From Accumulibacter sp. (GTDB lineage: Bacteria; Pseudomonadota; Gammaproteobacteria; Burkholderiales; Rhodocyclaceae): 64,000 bases of DNA. Below are positions 55,418-63,740 of this stretch, in pieces; the stretch's first letter is position 1; every line of letters starts with the position of its first letter. Under the pieces are notes generated by a model. The model did no database searches and had not been told where the DNA came from. It worked only from the letters and a program-made list of their open reading frames with translations. Location: NCBI GenBank assembly GCA_017302455.1, contig JAFLDO010000026.1, positions 1 through 64,000 on the forward strand. Direction: 5' to 3'. The translations under genes were made by a program, and so were the position numbers.

Positions 55418-56146
55418 ATGGCAACCCGACAGACAGGCAAGGCGCCGCCGCCGCTCGCACAGCCGGCACCAGCACCCATTGCGGGCGCTGACGAGAATGG
55501 CCCGTCCGACCTCAAGCGCCAGTTGCTTTGGCGAATGGGTCTTGCCGGGCTGATGATCCTGGCCTTGCTGGCGGCGCTGGCGGTGTTCGACGCGGTAAAC
55601 ACGCCCGATGAGCCGGTGACACCCCAGTTCAGCGAACCCGTTCCGGTCAGAAAGCGGGAACTGGTGCAGGCGCTGACGCCCGCCGCAGCACCTGCCGAAG
55701 CACCCGCCGAAGCACCTGCCGAAGCACCCGCGGCCGTCCCGGTGCCGGCGGAGCCGGAAGCGACCGCTGCACCGCTTGACCGATCGCGAACGGCCGTCGC
55801 CCTGGTGCCGCGTTCCGAAGGCATCGCCAGGCCAGTGCCGCCGCCGCCCGCGGCAGAGTCGCCGAAGGCGCCCGCCAGCGGCGGCGTTCCCGCGGCAGGC
55901 GAAGCGCCGCCGGCAGCGCCGCGTCCGGCGACCGGTTATGCCTGGCAATCGAGCGTCTTTCCGGACCTCGCCCGGGCCGAGGAAGTGCAGGCGAAGCTGG
56001 CGCAGGAAGGTATTCCCGCCTCGCTCGAGACGCGCTTGCGGGTGGGGCCGTTCCGCAGTCGTGCGGAAGCCGAGGCGGCGCGCCGCAAGCTGAAAGCACT
56101 CGGGCTCGACGCACTGACGCTGGTGGGTCCGGGCGGCAAGCCCTGA
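55418..56146 (+). CDS. SPOR-domain membrane protein (FtsN-like layout)
   Basis: A 242-residue protein with a short cytoplasmic N-terminus, one membrane helix (MGLAGLMILALLAALAVFDA, about residues 40-59), a long proline/alanine-rich periplasmic linker with the tandem APAEAPAEAPAEAP, and a C-terminal SPOR domain (YAWQSSVFPDLARAEEVQAK, then LRVGPFRSRAEAEAARRKLK). SPOR domains bind glycan strands stripped of stem peptides at the division septum. The layout matches FtsN and DedD-type proteins; which one cannot be said. The protein is encoded 20 bp after the DUF2802 gene and convergently to the TPR gene. Confidence 0.85.
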   Translation: MATRQTGKAPPPLAQPAPAPIAGADENGPSDLKRQLLWRMGLAGLMILALLAALAVFDAVNTPDEPVTPQFSEPVPVRKRELVQALTPAAAPAEAPAEAPAEAPAAVPVPAEPEATAAPLDRSRTAVALVPRSEGIARPVPPPPAAESPKAPASGGVPAAGEAPPAAPRPATGYAWQSSVFPDLARAEEVQAKLAQEGIPASLETRLRVGPFRSRAEAEAARRKLKALGLDALTLVGPGGKP

Positions 56147-56150
56147 TCGA

Positions 56151-56489
56151 TCAGCCGCCGTTGGCCGGCGTCTGACGGCGCAGCCGCCGCGCGAAAACCG
56201 CCATCTCCTTGGCCGCCTGGATATCGCCCTTCGCTTCGGCGACGACGATTCCCTGCGCGTAGGCGGCGAGCGCTTCAGTGCTTTGGCCGCTCTCGGCGAG
56301 GGCTTTGCCGAGCAGCTTCCAGGCCGCCGAATAGCCGGCGTCGCGCTCGACCGCTGCCCGCAGATGACTGGCGGCGACGGCGGCGTTGCCGGCCTTGAGA
56401 TACTCGTTGCCGAGTGAATAGCGCAGCAGGGCCCCATCGCGCGGGCCGCCGAGCAGTTTTTCCAGGTTGGCGATGATCGCGGTCGTCAT
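56151..56489 (-). CDS. Small tetratricopeptide-repeat protein
   Basis: A 112-residue protein made of TPR-like helices: [60 protein letters not shown]. No signal peptide or catalytic motif is seen, so it is probably a cytoplasmic protein-binding scaffold. It ends four bases from the SPOR gene on the other strand and is divergent from ridA (41 bp between starts). The function is not known. Confidence 0.75.
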   Translation of the reverse strand: MTTAIIANLEKLLGGPRDGALLRYSLGNEYLKAGNAAVAASHLRAAVERDAGYSAAWKLLGKALAESGQSTEALAAYAQGIVVAEAKGDIQAAKEMAVFARRLRRQTPANGG

Positions 56490-56530
56490 TTACTATCTCC
56501 CGTTTCAATCCCATTGTAGAGGACAGCACC

Positions 56531-56914
56531 ATGGCCAGAACGATCATTTCAAGCACCTTGGCGCCGGCGGCAATCGGCACCTATTCGCAGGCCGTCAAGG
56601 TGGGCGATACCGTCTATCTTTCCGGGCAGATCGGCCTCGACCCGACGACCATGCAACTCGCCGAGGGCATCGACGCCCAGATCGTGCGTGTCTTCGACAA
56701 CCTCAAGGCGGTGGCGGAAGCCGCCGGCGGCTCACTGGCGGATGTCGTCAAACTCAATGTCTTTCTTACCGACCTGGCGCATTTCAAGACGGTCAACGAG
56801 GTCATGGGCTGCTACTTCTCCGAGCCCTTCCCGGCACGCGCCGCGGTCGGGGTCGCGAGCCTGCCGCGCGACGCGCTGGTCGAGGCCGACGCGGTGATGG
56901 TGGTCGGCGGCTGA
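56531..56914 (+). CDS. ridA: RidA-family reactive imine/enamine deaminase
   Basis: A 127-residue trimeric RidA/YjgF protein that hydrolyses reactive 2-aminoacrylate and similar imines made by PLP enzymes. Motifs: [72 protein letters not shown]. The arginine after SLP and the downstream glutamate of the active site are present. AGAGGA precedes the ATG. The stop overlaps the recG ATG by one base (TGATG). Confidence 0.93.
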   Translation: MARTIISSTLAPAAIGTYSQAVKVGDTVYLSGQIGLDPTTMQLAEGIDAQIVRVFDNLKAVAEAAGGSLADVVKLNVFLTDLAHFKTVNEVMGCYFSEPFPARAAVGVASLPRDALVEADAVMVVGG

Positions 56915-58989
56915 TGCCGACGGCGGACGAGATCGACGCGCCGCCGGCAATCAGGAGCAGGTTGCGCAAGCTCGGTATCGAACGACCGGACGACCTCGTC
57001 CTCCATCTTCCCCTGCGCTACGAGGACGAGACGCGCGTCACGCCGATCGCCGAGGCGCCCGTCGGCTGGCCGGTGCAGGTCGAAGCCGTGGTTCTCGACG
57101 TCGCGCTCCGGCAGGCGCCTCGACGTCAGCTTGTGGCACGCGTCAGTGACGCCGGCGGCGAAGGCAGCACGCTCTTTCTGCGCTTCCTGAGTTTCTACGG
57201 CAGCCAGAAGAGCGGCCTGGAGGCAGCGCGCGACGCCGGGCGCCGGCTGCGCATCTTCGGCGAGATACGCGACGGCTTCCTCGGCCGCGAGATGGTGCAC
57301 CCGCGCTACCGTTTCCTGTCCGACGACGAGAACGGGGGCGAGAGCGACGTCGACGCGCTGCCGCCGTCGCTGACGCCGGTTTACCCGAGCACCGCCGGCC
57401 TGGCGCAGGGCACGCTGCGTCGCCTGATCGCGCGCGCGCTACGGGCTGCCGATCTGGCCGAGCTGCTGGCAGACGGCTGGCGCGAGCAGCACGCGCTGCC
57501 ATCGTTGCCGGCGGCGGTCGCGTTTCTGCACTCGCCGCCGCCGGCCGTCGACGAATCGGCGCTGCAGGCGCGCGCGCATCCGGCCTGGCGGCGAATCAAG
57601 TTCGACGAGTTGTTGGCGCAGCAACTGGCGCTGCGTCGCCTCTCGCTGGCGCGTCGGCGTCAGGGCGCGCCGGTGCTCGCCGTAGCCGGCGAACTCGCCC
57701 GTCGGCTGCAGGCGGCGCTGCCCTTTGCCCTGACCGGCGCCCAGCGGCGGGTCGCCGCCGAGATCGCCACCGACCTCGAACAAGCGCACCCGATGCAGCG
57801 GCTGCTGCAGGGCGACGTCGGTTGCGGCAAGACGATCGTCGCCGCACTGGCCGCCTGCCAGGCGATCGAGGCCGGCTATCAGACGGCCTTCATGGCACCG
57901 ACGGAGATCCTCGCCGAGCAGCACTACAGCAAGCTGCGCGCCTGGCTCGAGCCGCTCGGCATCGAGGTAAGCTGGCTGGCCGGCAGTCTCGGCGGCAAAG
58001 CCAGGCAGGCGAAGCGGCAACAGGTCGCGACGAGCGCGCAACTGGTCGTCGGTACGCACGCGCTGATCCAGGAAAGCATCGATTTCGCCCGTCTCGGCTT
58101 GGCGATCGTCGACGAGCAGCATCGCTTCGGCGTCGTGCAGCGCCTCGAGTTGCGACGCAAGGGCGTCAATCCGCACCAATTGATGATGTCGGCGACGCCG
58201 ATCCCGCGTACCCTGGCGATGAGCTACTACGCCGACCTCGACGTCTCGGTGATCGACGAACTGCCGCCGGGTCGCTCGCCGGTGAAGACCCGGTTGTTCT
58301 CGGACACGCGCCGGGCCGAAGTCATTGCGGCGGTACGCGCCGTCGTCGCTGGCGGCCGCCAGGCCTACTGGGTCTGCCCGCTGGTCGAGGAATCCGCGAA
58401 GCTCGAACTGCAGGCGGCACTCGACACCTGGGCTGCACTCACCGCCGAACTGAGCGATCTGCGCGTCGGTCTCGTCCATGGCCGCCTCAAGGGCGACGAG
58501 AAAGCAAGCGTGATGGCCGCTTTCGTCGCCGGCGAGATCGACGTGCTGGTGGCGACGACGGTCATCGAAGTCGGCGTCGACGTGGCCAACGCCAGCCTGA
58601 TGGTCATCGAGCACGCCGAGCGCTTCGGCCTGTCGCAGCTTCACCAGTTGCGTGGGCGAGTCGGTCGCGGCGCCGAGGAGTCGGTTTGCGTGCTGCTCTA
58701 CCAGCAACCGCTGTCACGGACCGCACGGGCGCGGCTGAAGATCATCTTCGAGCACACCGACGGCTTCGAGATCGCCAGACAGGATCTGCGCCTGCGTGGC
58801 CCCGGCGAGTTCATCGGCAGCCGCCAGTCGGGCGTGCCGTTGCTGCGCTACGCCGACCTCGAAAGCGATGCCGACCTCGTCGAACTGGCGCAGCAGATGG
58901 CGGTGCAGTGGCTGCGCAACGATCCCGAACGCGTCGGGCGTCACCTGCGGCGGTGGTTCGGCCAGCGCGAGGAGTTGCTCAGAGCCTGA
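56914..58989 (+). CDS. recG: ATP-dependent DNA helicase RecG
   Basis: A 691-residue RecG that remodels stalled forks and Holliday junctions. The N-terminal wedge domain begins IRSRLRKLGIERPDDLVLHL and LRYEDETRVTPI. Helicase motifs: LLQGDVGCGKTIVAAL (I), TEILAEQHYSKL (Ia), IVDEQHRFGVVQR (II), MSATPIPRTLAMSYY (III), and VATTVIEVGVDVANASLMVI plus LRGRVGRGAEESVC (V-VI). The ATG at 56914 overlaps the ridA stop; an ORF open much further upstream covers ridA in another frame and is not real. A 17-bp tandem duplication spans its stop codon. Confidence 0.95.
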   Translation: MPTADEIDAPPAIRSRLRKLGIERPDDLVLHLPLRYEDETRVTPIAEAPVGWPVQVEAVVLDVALRQAPRRQLVARVSDAGGEGSTLFLRFLSFYGSQKSGLEAARDAGRRLRIFGEIRDGFLGREMVHPRYRFLSDDENGGESDVDALPPSLTPVYPSTAGLAQGTLRRLIARALRAADLAELLADGWREQHALPSLPAAVAFLHSPPPAVDESALQARAHPAWRRIKFDELLAQQLALRRLSLARRRQGAPVLAVAGELARRLQAALPFALTGAQRRVAAEIATDLEQAHPMQRLLQGDVGCGKTIVAALAACQAIEAGYQTAFMAPTEILAEQHYSKLRAWLEPLGIEVSWLAGSLGGKARQAKRQQVATSAQLVVGTHALIQESIDFARLGLAIVDEQHRFGVVQRLELRRKGVNPHQLMMSATPIPRTLAMSYYADLDVSVIDELPPGRSPVKTRLFSDTRRAEVIAAVRAVVAGGRQAYWVCPLVEESAKLELQAALDTWAALTAELSDLRVGLVHGRLKGDEKASVMAAFVAGEIDVLVATTVIEVGVDVANASLMVIEHAERFGLSQLHQLRGRVGRGAEESVCVLLYQQPLSRTARARLKIIFEHTDGFEIARQDLRLRGPGEFIGSRQSGVPLLRYADLESDADLVELAQQMAVQWLRNDPERVGRHLRRWFGQREELLRA

Positions 58990-59009
58990 GGCTGCTCAGA
59001 GCCTGAGGC
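58976..59009. repeat. 17-bp perfect tandem duplication across the recG stop
   Basis: TGCTCAGAGCCTGAGGC occurs twice head to tail (58976-58992 and 58993-59009). The first copy contains the recG stop codon, so the second is non-coding and recG is unaffected. The unit also holds a short palindrome (CTCAGAGCCTGAG). It looks like a recent slippage event. Confidence 0.85.
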
Positions 59010-59018
59010 CCGGCGAAC

Positions 59019-60536
59019 TCAGGCGACGCGAAAATAGGCCACCGCTTCGCGTAGCTGGTTGGCGAGTTGCTTGAGTTCGACCACCGAGGCGGCGTTGCCG
59101 CGCATCGTCGCCGTCGTTTCCTCGGTCATCGACGCGATGTGCTGGACATGGCGCGCGACGTCGTTGGCGACGGTGGCCTGCTCTCGGGTCGCCATCGCCA
59201 CCTCATGCACGCGCTCGCTCGACTCCTGCGCTTGCCGGTGGATCTCCGCGAGCACGCTGCTCGCCGCACGTGCCTTGTCGAGGCTCAGGGTGACTTGCGG
59301 GGCGGCCTCCGCCATCGCCTCGACCGCCATTTCGGTATCCGCCTGGACGCTGACGACCATGGCGGCGATTTCGTTGGTGGCCTTGCTCGTACGTTCGGCG
59401 AGTTTGCGCACTTCGTCGGCGACGACGGCAAATCCCCGACCCTGTTCGCCGGCGCGCGCCGCCTCGATGGCCGCGTTCAAGGCCAGCAGATTGGTCTGTT
59501 CGGCAATCTCCTTGATCGCGCTGGCGATGCCGCCGATATCCCGCGAACGCGTCGCCAGTTGCCCGATCTGCTCCGAAGAGCGGGCGACGATCGCCGAGAT
59601 CTTCTCGATCTCGTCGGCGGAAGCACTGACCAGCACTCGTCCCTGCTCGGCGCTGGTCGCGGCAGCGCTCGAGTTCTCGCCGGTGGCGTGCGCGTTCTGC
59701 GCCACCTCGTTGATGCTCACCGTCAGTTCCTCGATCGAAGCGGCGGTGGCCGACGTCGAGTTGGCCTGCTCCTCGGCAGCGCGGCTGGTTTCCTCGGTGG
59801 CCACGGAAATCTGGCTGGCGCGGCTGGCCAGCGCACCGGCCAGCCGGTCGATGTCGGCGATCAGTCCGCGCAGGCGGTTCTGCATCTGCGTGATCGACTG
59901 CATCAGACTACCGCTGGTGAGCCGGTCGGCGTGCAGCTCCTGGCTCAAATCGCCGGCGGCAATGCGCAGCGCGATCGCCGAGGCGTCCGCCGGCTCGCCG
60001 CCAAGCTGGCGCAGCACCCCGCGGCCGATCACGAAGGAAACGCCGGCGAGCAGCGCAACGACCAGCGCGATGATCAACGACGAGTTGATCGCCTGGCTGC
60101 GGAAGGCCTGGTCGACGTCGTCGAGGTAGATGCCGGTCCCGTAAACCCAGCCCCAGGGCTTGAACTGGGCCGCGTAGCTGACCTTGGCGACAGGTTTGTC
60201 GCTGCCGGGCTTGGCGAAAGCGTAGTCGACGGCGCCGCCACGCTCGCTGGCCAGAGCCGTTCGCACCAGTTCCTGGATCAGCGGCTTGCCACTTGGATCG
60301 CGCATCTCGGCGCCGCTCTTGCCTTCCAGTTCCGGCTTGACCGGGTGCATCACGAAGTGGTGTTGCGTATCGAGGATGAAGAAGTACTCGCCGCCGCTGT
60401 AGCGCATCTGGCGCAAGGTCTCGGCAGCGTGCTTCCTGGCTTCGTCCTCGCTCAGCGCGCAGCTCCTGGCGAGATCGTGAAAGCGGGCGATGACGCTGCC
60501 GGCGAACTCGGACTCGTCGGCGCCGTGCGCCGGTTC
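59019..60536 (-). pseudogene. Methyl-accepting chemotaxis protein lacking its start and first membrane helix
   Basis: The frame encodes most of a single-Cache chemoreceptor: [60 protein letters not shown] (periplasmic Cache domain), then the second membrane helix [20 protein letters not shown], a HAMP-like linker and a complete signalling domain with the hairpin tip [20 protein letters not shown] and [18 protein letters not shown]. Upstream in the same frame there is no start with a signal anchor: the frame runs back to the TAA of the HDOD gene at 60539-60537, which is in the same frame. The first in-frame candidates are TTG at 60416 and ATG at 60407, both inside the Cache domain. So about 40 residues including TM1 are gone. 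It is probably inactive as a membrane sensor; a soluble or misoriented product is possible. Confidence 0.75.
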
Positions 60537-61370
60537 TTACAGGCGCAGCGCCGCCGTCAGGGACTGCACGTCCTCGGCCGACTCCTGCATGATTTCGCTC
60601 AGCGTTTCCTCGCCGATCAGCATGTCGATCGATGCCGCCATGCCTTCGCGCGGGCAGCCGTCGAGGTCGCGCAGCGGGCTTTCGACGGGCGCCAGCTCGT
60701 CGGCGAGCAGCAGCGTATCGCCAAGCGACGTCGGCGGCATGGCCAGGAAGCCCTGCCAGCACACCTCGATCGCGTCGATGACCGCCTGCGGGACAGACAG
60801 CGCCTTGAGCACGGCACGCCCGACATCGGCTTCGCCCGTTTCCGTCCACGCCGAAAAATCCTCGTCGAGCAGGCCCGGATACTCGCCGGCGCGCGAAATC
60901 AGGTAGAAGGCACCGACTTCGTGGACGATGCCGGCGAACATCGCCGTCTCCGGGTCGAGATGCGTCACCTTGCGGGCGATGACATGCGCCAGCGCCGCCA
61001 CGTGCGCGGTGTGCTCCCACAGTCGCGCTGCCAGTTGGCGGTCGGCAGCCGATGTGGTCACGGCCAGCTGGCGGGTGACGACGGCAGTCGCCAACGAGCG
61101 CAGGTAGCGAAAACCGAGCCGCAGTACCGCGCTGCGGACGTCGGTGATGGCCCGGCCGGAGGCGCCGAAGGCCGTCGAGTTGGCGAGTGCCACGACCCTC
61201 GCCGCCAGCAAGGGCTCGGCCTTGATCAGGCGAGTCGCCTCGTCCACCTGGCAATCGGGATCGCCAAGGGCGCGCTGCAGCTTCATCGCGACCAGCGCAT
61301 GCGTTGGGAAGCTCACCTCGCCACGCTCCAGTTCGGCGGCGATCTTCCGGAGGATCTCATAACGTTCCAT
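60537..61370 (-). CDS. HDOD-domain signalling protein
   Basis: A 277-residue protein of the HDOD (HD-related output) family: VSFPTHALVAMKLQRALGDP at the start, LIKAEPLLAARVVALANSTA, then AVLRLGFRYLRSLATAVV, and HDOD core features VAALAHVIARKVTHLDPETA and MFAGIVHEVGAFYLI. HDOD proteins usually lack phosphodiesterase metal ligands and act in regulation, often beside chemotaxis genes. The start is uncertain: ATG at 61370 gives MERYEILRK, while a TTG four codons earlier has a better-spaced GAGG. It lies just after cheR on the same strand and ends exactly where the truncated chemoreceptor frame begins. Confidence 0.82.
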   Translation of the reverse strand: MERYEILRKIAAELERGEVSFPTHALVAMKLQRALGDPDCQVDEATRLIKAEPLLAARVVALANSTAFGASGRAITDVRSAVLRLGFRYLRSLATAVVTRQLAVTTSAADRQLAARLWEHTAHVAALAHVIARKVTHLDPETAMFAGIVHEVGAFYLISRAGEYPGLLDEDFSAWTETGEADVGRAVLKALSVPQAVIDAIEVCWQGFLAMPPTSLGDTLLLADELAPVESPLRDLDGCPREGMAASIDMLIGEETLSEIMQESAEDVQSLTAALRL

Positions 61371-61397
61371 GGCAGCGTTCAATCCTTTCCTCGGCGC

Positions 61398-62210
61398 TCA
61401 CCGGGGTTTCTGGTAGATCGTCGGCTTCAGTCCCGTCAGCCGGTCGGTGATGCCATTCAGCGATTCCGAATGGCCGACAACGAAGTAGCCGCCCGGTTTC
61501 AGGCAGGGCAACATGTTCTCGATCACCTTGCGCTTCGTTTCCGCGTCGAAGTAGATCATCACGTTGCGCAGGAAAATGACGTCGAAGTCGCCGACGCCGC
61601 TGATCGGCAGTGTCAGGTTGACCTGCGCGAAGCTGACGTGCTGCTTGAGCCGGCTGTCGATCAACAGCCGGCCTTCCTGCGAGCGCACCCCCTTGAGGCA
61701 GTACTTGCGCAGGTAGGCTTGCGGAATGCCGGAGATCCGCTCCTGCGAATAGACGCCGGCTTGCGCCCGGGCGAGAACGGTGAGGCTGATATCCGAGCCG
61801 AAAACCTCCCACGCTCCTGCGCCGCGATGCTCGGCAAGCACCATCGCCATCGAGTAGGCCTCTTCACCGCTCGAACTCGCGCCGCTCCAGATCCGGAAAG
61901 TGCCCGGCCCACGCTGTTCCTCGACCAGGTTGCGCAGAAAGTCGAAGTGCTGCGGTTCGCGGAAGAAGTAGGTTTCGTTGGTGGTCAGCAGATCGACCAT
62001 CTGCTGGACTTCGTCGGGATCCTGGCCGGAGGCCAGCAGCCGGTAGTACTGCGTGTAGGTGGCAAAGCCGTGGTGCGCAAGACGGCGGCCGAGCCGGCCG
62101 ACGAGCAGAATGCGCTTGGCGTCCGACAGGCTGATCCCGGCCAGCCGGTAGATCAGTCGCTGGAAGAGCGCGAACTCCTGGTCGGTGATCGGGGATCCGG
62201 AATCGTTCAT
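61398..62210 (-). CDS. cheR: Chemotaxis protein methyltransferase CheR
   Basis: A 270-residue SAM-dependent methyltransferase that methylates glutamates of chemoreceptors. The N-terminal helical domain has ITDQEFALFQRLIYRLAGIS and LLTTNETYFFREPQHFDFLR. The SAM-binding motif is FRIWSGASSSGEEAYSMAMV; DVIFLRNVMIYFDAETKRKV and LKPGGYFVVGHSESLNGIT follow. No C-terminal pentapeptide-binding insertion is judged. It is six bp after cheD. Confidence 0.93.
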   Translation of the reverse strand: MNDSGSPITDQEFALFQRLIYRLAGISLSDAKRILLVGRLGRRLAHHGFATYTQYYRLLASGQDPDEVQQMVDLLTTNETYFFREPQHFDFLRNLVEEQRGPGTFRIWSGASSSGEEAYSMAMVLAEHRGAGAWEVFGSDISLTVLARAQAGVYSQERISGIPQAYLRKYCLKGVRSQEGRLLIDSRLKQHVSFAQVNLTLPISGVGDFDVIFLRNVMIYFDAETKRKVIENMLPCLKPGGYFVVGHSESLNGITDRLTGLKPTIYQKPR

Positions 62211-62216
62211 GTTCTC

Positions 62217-62777
62217 TCAGAAGAGTTCGATGTCGGTCTTCTTCGGCGCGACGACGAGCGTGTTTTCGTAAGCGCTTTCGGCCTCGGCGATGCTCTGGTT
62301 GGTCTGGCCGCGCTTGCAGAAGGCCTCGCCGGTCTGCGGGTCGAGAATCACCTTGCGCGACCACGGGCCCATCAGGTCCGAGGCCAGCAGGGCAATCTGC
62401 TCGCGCGCCAGCCACTCGCGCGCGAACTCGGCGTTGCGCTGGCCGATGCTGACGCCGGTCAGCGACGAGACGACGTTGCCGCCGCCGAAGGCCTTGCCCT
62501 GCAGGCGCTTCTTCTGGGCGCCACGGGCAAGCATGCCGTTCATCAGTGCTTCCATGCAGTAGTTGCCGCAGAGCAGCATGTCGAGGTCCTTGTTGGCCGA
62601 TCGCTCGAACTTGGGCAGCATGAAATGGTTCAGACCGCCGATCCTCAGTTTCGGGTCCCACAGACAGACGGCGACGCACGAACCGAGGAGGGTGGCAATC
62701 GGCCGATCGGTTTCGATGGCCCAGCCGCCGGGATTGATGTTGCGCGCCAGGCGCTCGAGATCGCGCGGGTTGCTCAT
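62217..62777 (-). CDS. cheD: Chemoreceptor glutamine deamidase CheD
   Basis: A 186-residue CheD that deamidates glutamines in chemoreceptors before methylation. The catalytic cysteine lies in ATLLGSCVAVCLWDPKLRIG and the histidine in GGLNHFMLP; the C-terminal half has KAFGGGNVVSSLTGVSIGQR. The start at 62777 overlaps the stop of the PAS gene by four bases, indicating coupling. It stands between that gene and cheR. CheA, CheW and CheB are not in view. Confidence 0.93.
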   Translation of the reverse strand: MSNPRDLERLARNINPGGWAIETDRPIATLLGSCVAVCLWDPKLRIGGLNHFMLPKFERSANKDLDMLLCGNYCMEALMNGMLARGAQKKRLQGKAFGGGNVVSSLTGVSIGQRNAEFAREWLAREQIALLASDLMGPWSRKVILDPQTGEAFCKRGQTNQSIAEAESAYENTLVVAPKKTDIELF

Positions 62778-63694
62778 GCGGCGCTCCCCGGTGACGGCTC
62801 AACAACTGGCTCGGCAAGTGGTTCGGCAACTGGCTCGGCCGGCGCCGGCCGCGTGATCGTGGTCACGTCGTCGTAGAGCACGGCGAACTGGCCGGGTTCC
62901 GGGCAGTAGACGGTGATCCGGTAATGGCGGCCGAGGTCGTTGCTGAAATCGTCGAACTGCGCGCAGTCGCCGGTCAGTGCCACGTTGGCGTAGCGCGCGA
63001 GCCAGCGGCTGTCGGGCGGCTGCAGAAGTGTGCGGGCGCAGCGCCCGAGGATCGCGGAGCGGGTCAGGCCGGTGATCGCCTCGAACGCCGGGTTGACCTC
63101 GAGAAAACGGTAATCGCAGGCCTGGCCGTCAGCGTCGAGGACTATCTCGTGCAGCGCGAAGCCGGCCGTCAGCGACTCAAACAGGCCGCGGAAGCGGCGT
63201 TCGCCGGCGTGCAGGGCGGTCTCCGCCGGATCGCGGTCGGCTGCCGCGGGGTGGGCGGCGTTCGCGGCCGCCGGCACGCCACCGAGAAGCGGAATCGTCA
63301 GCACCAGGTAGCGCGTCGTGCGGGTCGGCGTATCGTCCGCGAACGGCGTCAGCGACCAGCAACACGCGCCGATCTCTCCGGTCGCGCCGAGGTCCGCGGT
63401 GCCCGGCCGACGCGTAACGGCCTGGGCGATCCCCGAGTCGCGGACCCGGCGAAAGATCGCCTCGACAGTGGTCTGCGGGAAGATCTCGAAGTAGTTGCGG
63501 CCGGGGAAAAACTCCGGCGCCTGGTCATTGGCTGCCGCATAGCGCGAATTGACGCGCAGAAAGACGAAGTCCGCATTCAGGACGGCGACCGCCAGACCGG
63601 TGTTCTCGAAAACCGCTGCCCACGGCGAGGCGGCATCGAGGCCGTCGAGGAGTTGAGCTTCGCGGTCAGCGCGGGAGGCGGTGGCGGAGGCCAT
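62774..63694 (-). CDS. Double-PAS sensory protein
   Basis: A 306-residue protein with two PAS-like domains and no output domain visible. The first (about residues 25-140) includes VAVLNADFVFLRVNSRYAAA and GRNYFEIFPQTTVEAIFRRV. The second (about 170-280) includes FRGLFESLTAGFALHEIVLD, YRFLEVNPAFEAITGLTRSA, ILGRCARTLLQPPDSRW. A proline/alanine/glutamate tail closes it. No membrane helix is seen, so it is probably cytoplasmic. It lies between a chemoreceptor gene and cheD, so it may feed signals to chemoreceptors, which is inference. Confidence 0.8.
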   Translation of the reverse strand: MASATASRADREAQLLDGLDAASPWAAVFENTGLAVAVLNADFVFLRVNSRYAAANDQAPEFFPGRNYFEIFPQTTVEAIFRRVRDSGIAQAVTRRPGTADLGATGEIGACCWSLTPFADDTPTRTTRYLVLTIPLLGGVPAAANAAHPAAADRDPAETALHAGERRFRGLFESLTAGFALHEIVLDADGQACDYRFLEVNPAFEAITGLTRSAILGRCARTLLQPPDSRWLARYANVALTGDCAQFDDFSNDLGRHYRITVYCPEPGQFAVLYDDVTTITRPAPAEPVAEPLAEPVVEPSPGSAA

Positions 63695-63740
63695 GTTCAG
63701 GGTCTTGGCAAAGGTCGGGATGGCGTCGTCGCAGCGGAGC

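Noticed and set aside
56467-56913. An upstream extension of recG by 149 codons
   Set aside because: It overlaps ridA in another frame, and the ATG at 56914, coupled to the ridA stop, gives the normal RecG N-terminus.
59067-62876. A 1269-codon open frame on the plus strand across the chemoreceptor, HDOD, cheR and cheD genes
   Set aside because: It is antisense to four well-identified genes, has low-complexity R/D/H-rich translation and no domain match.
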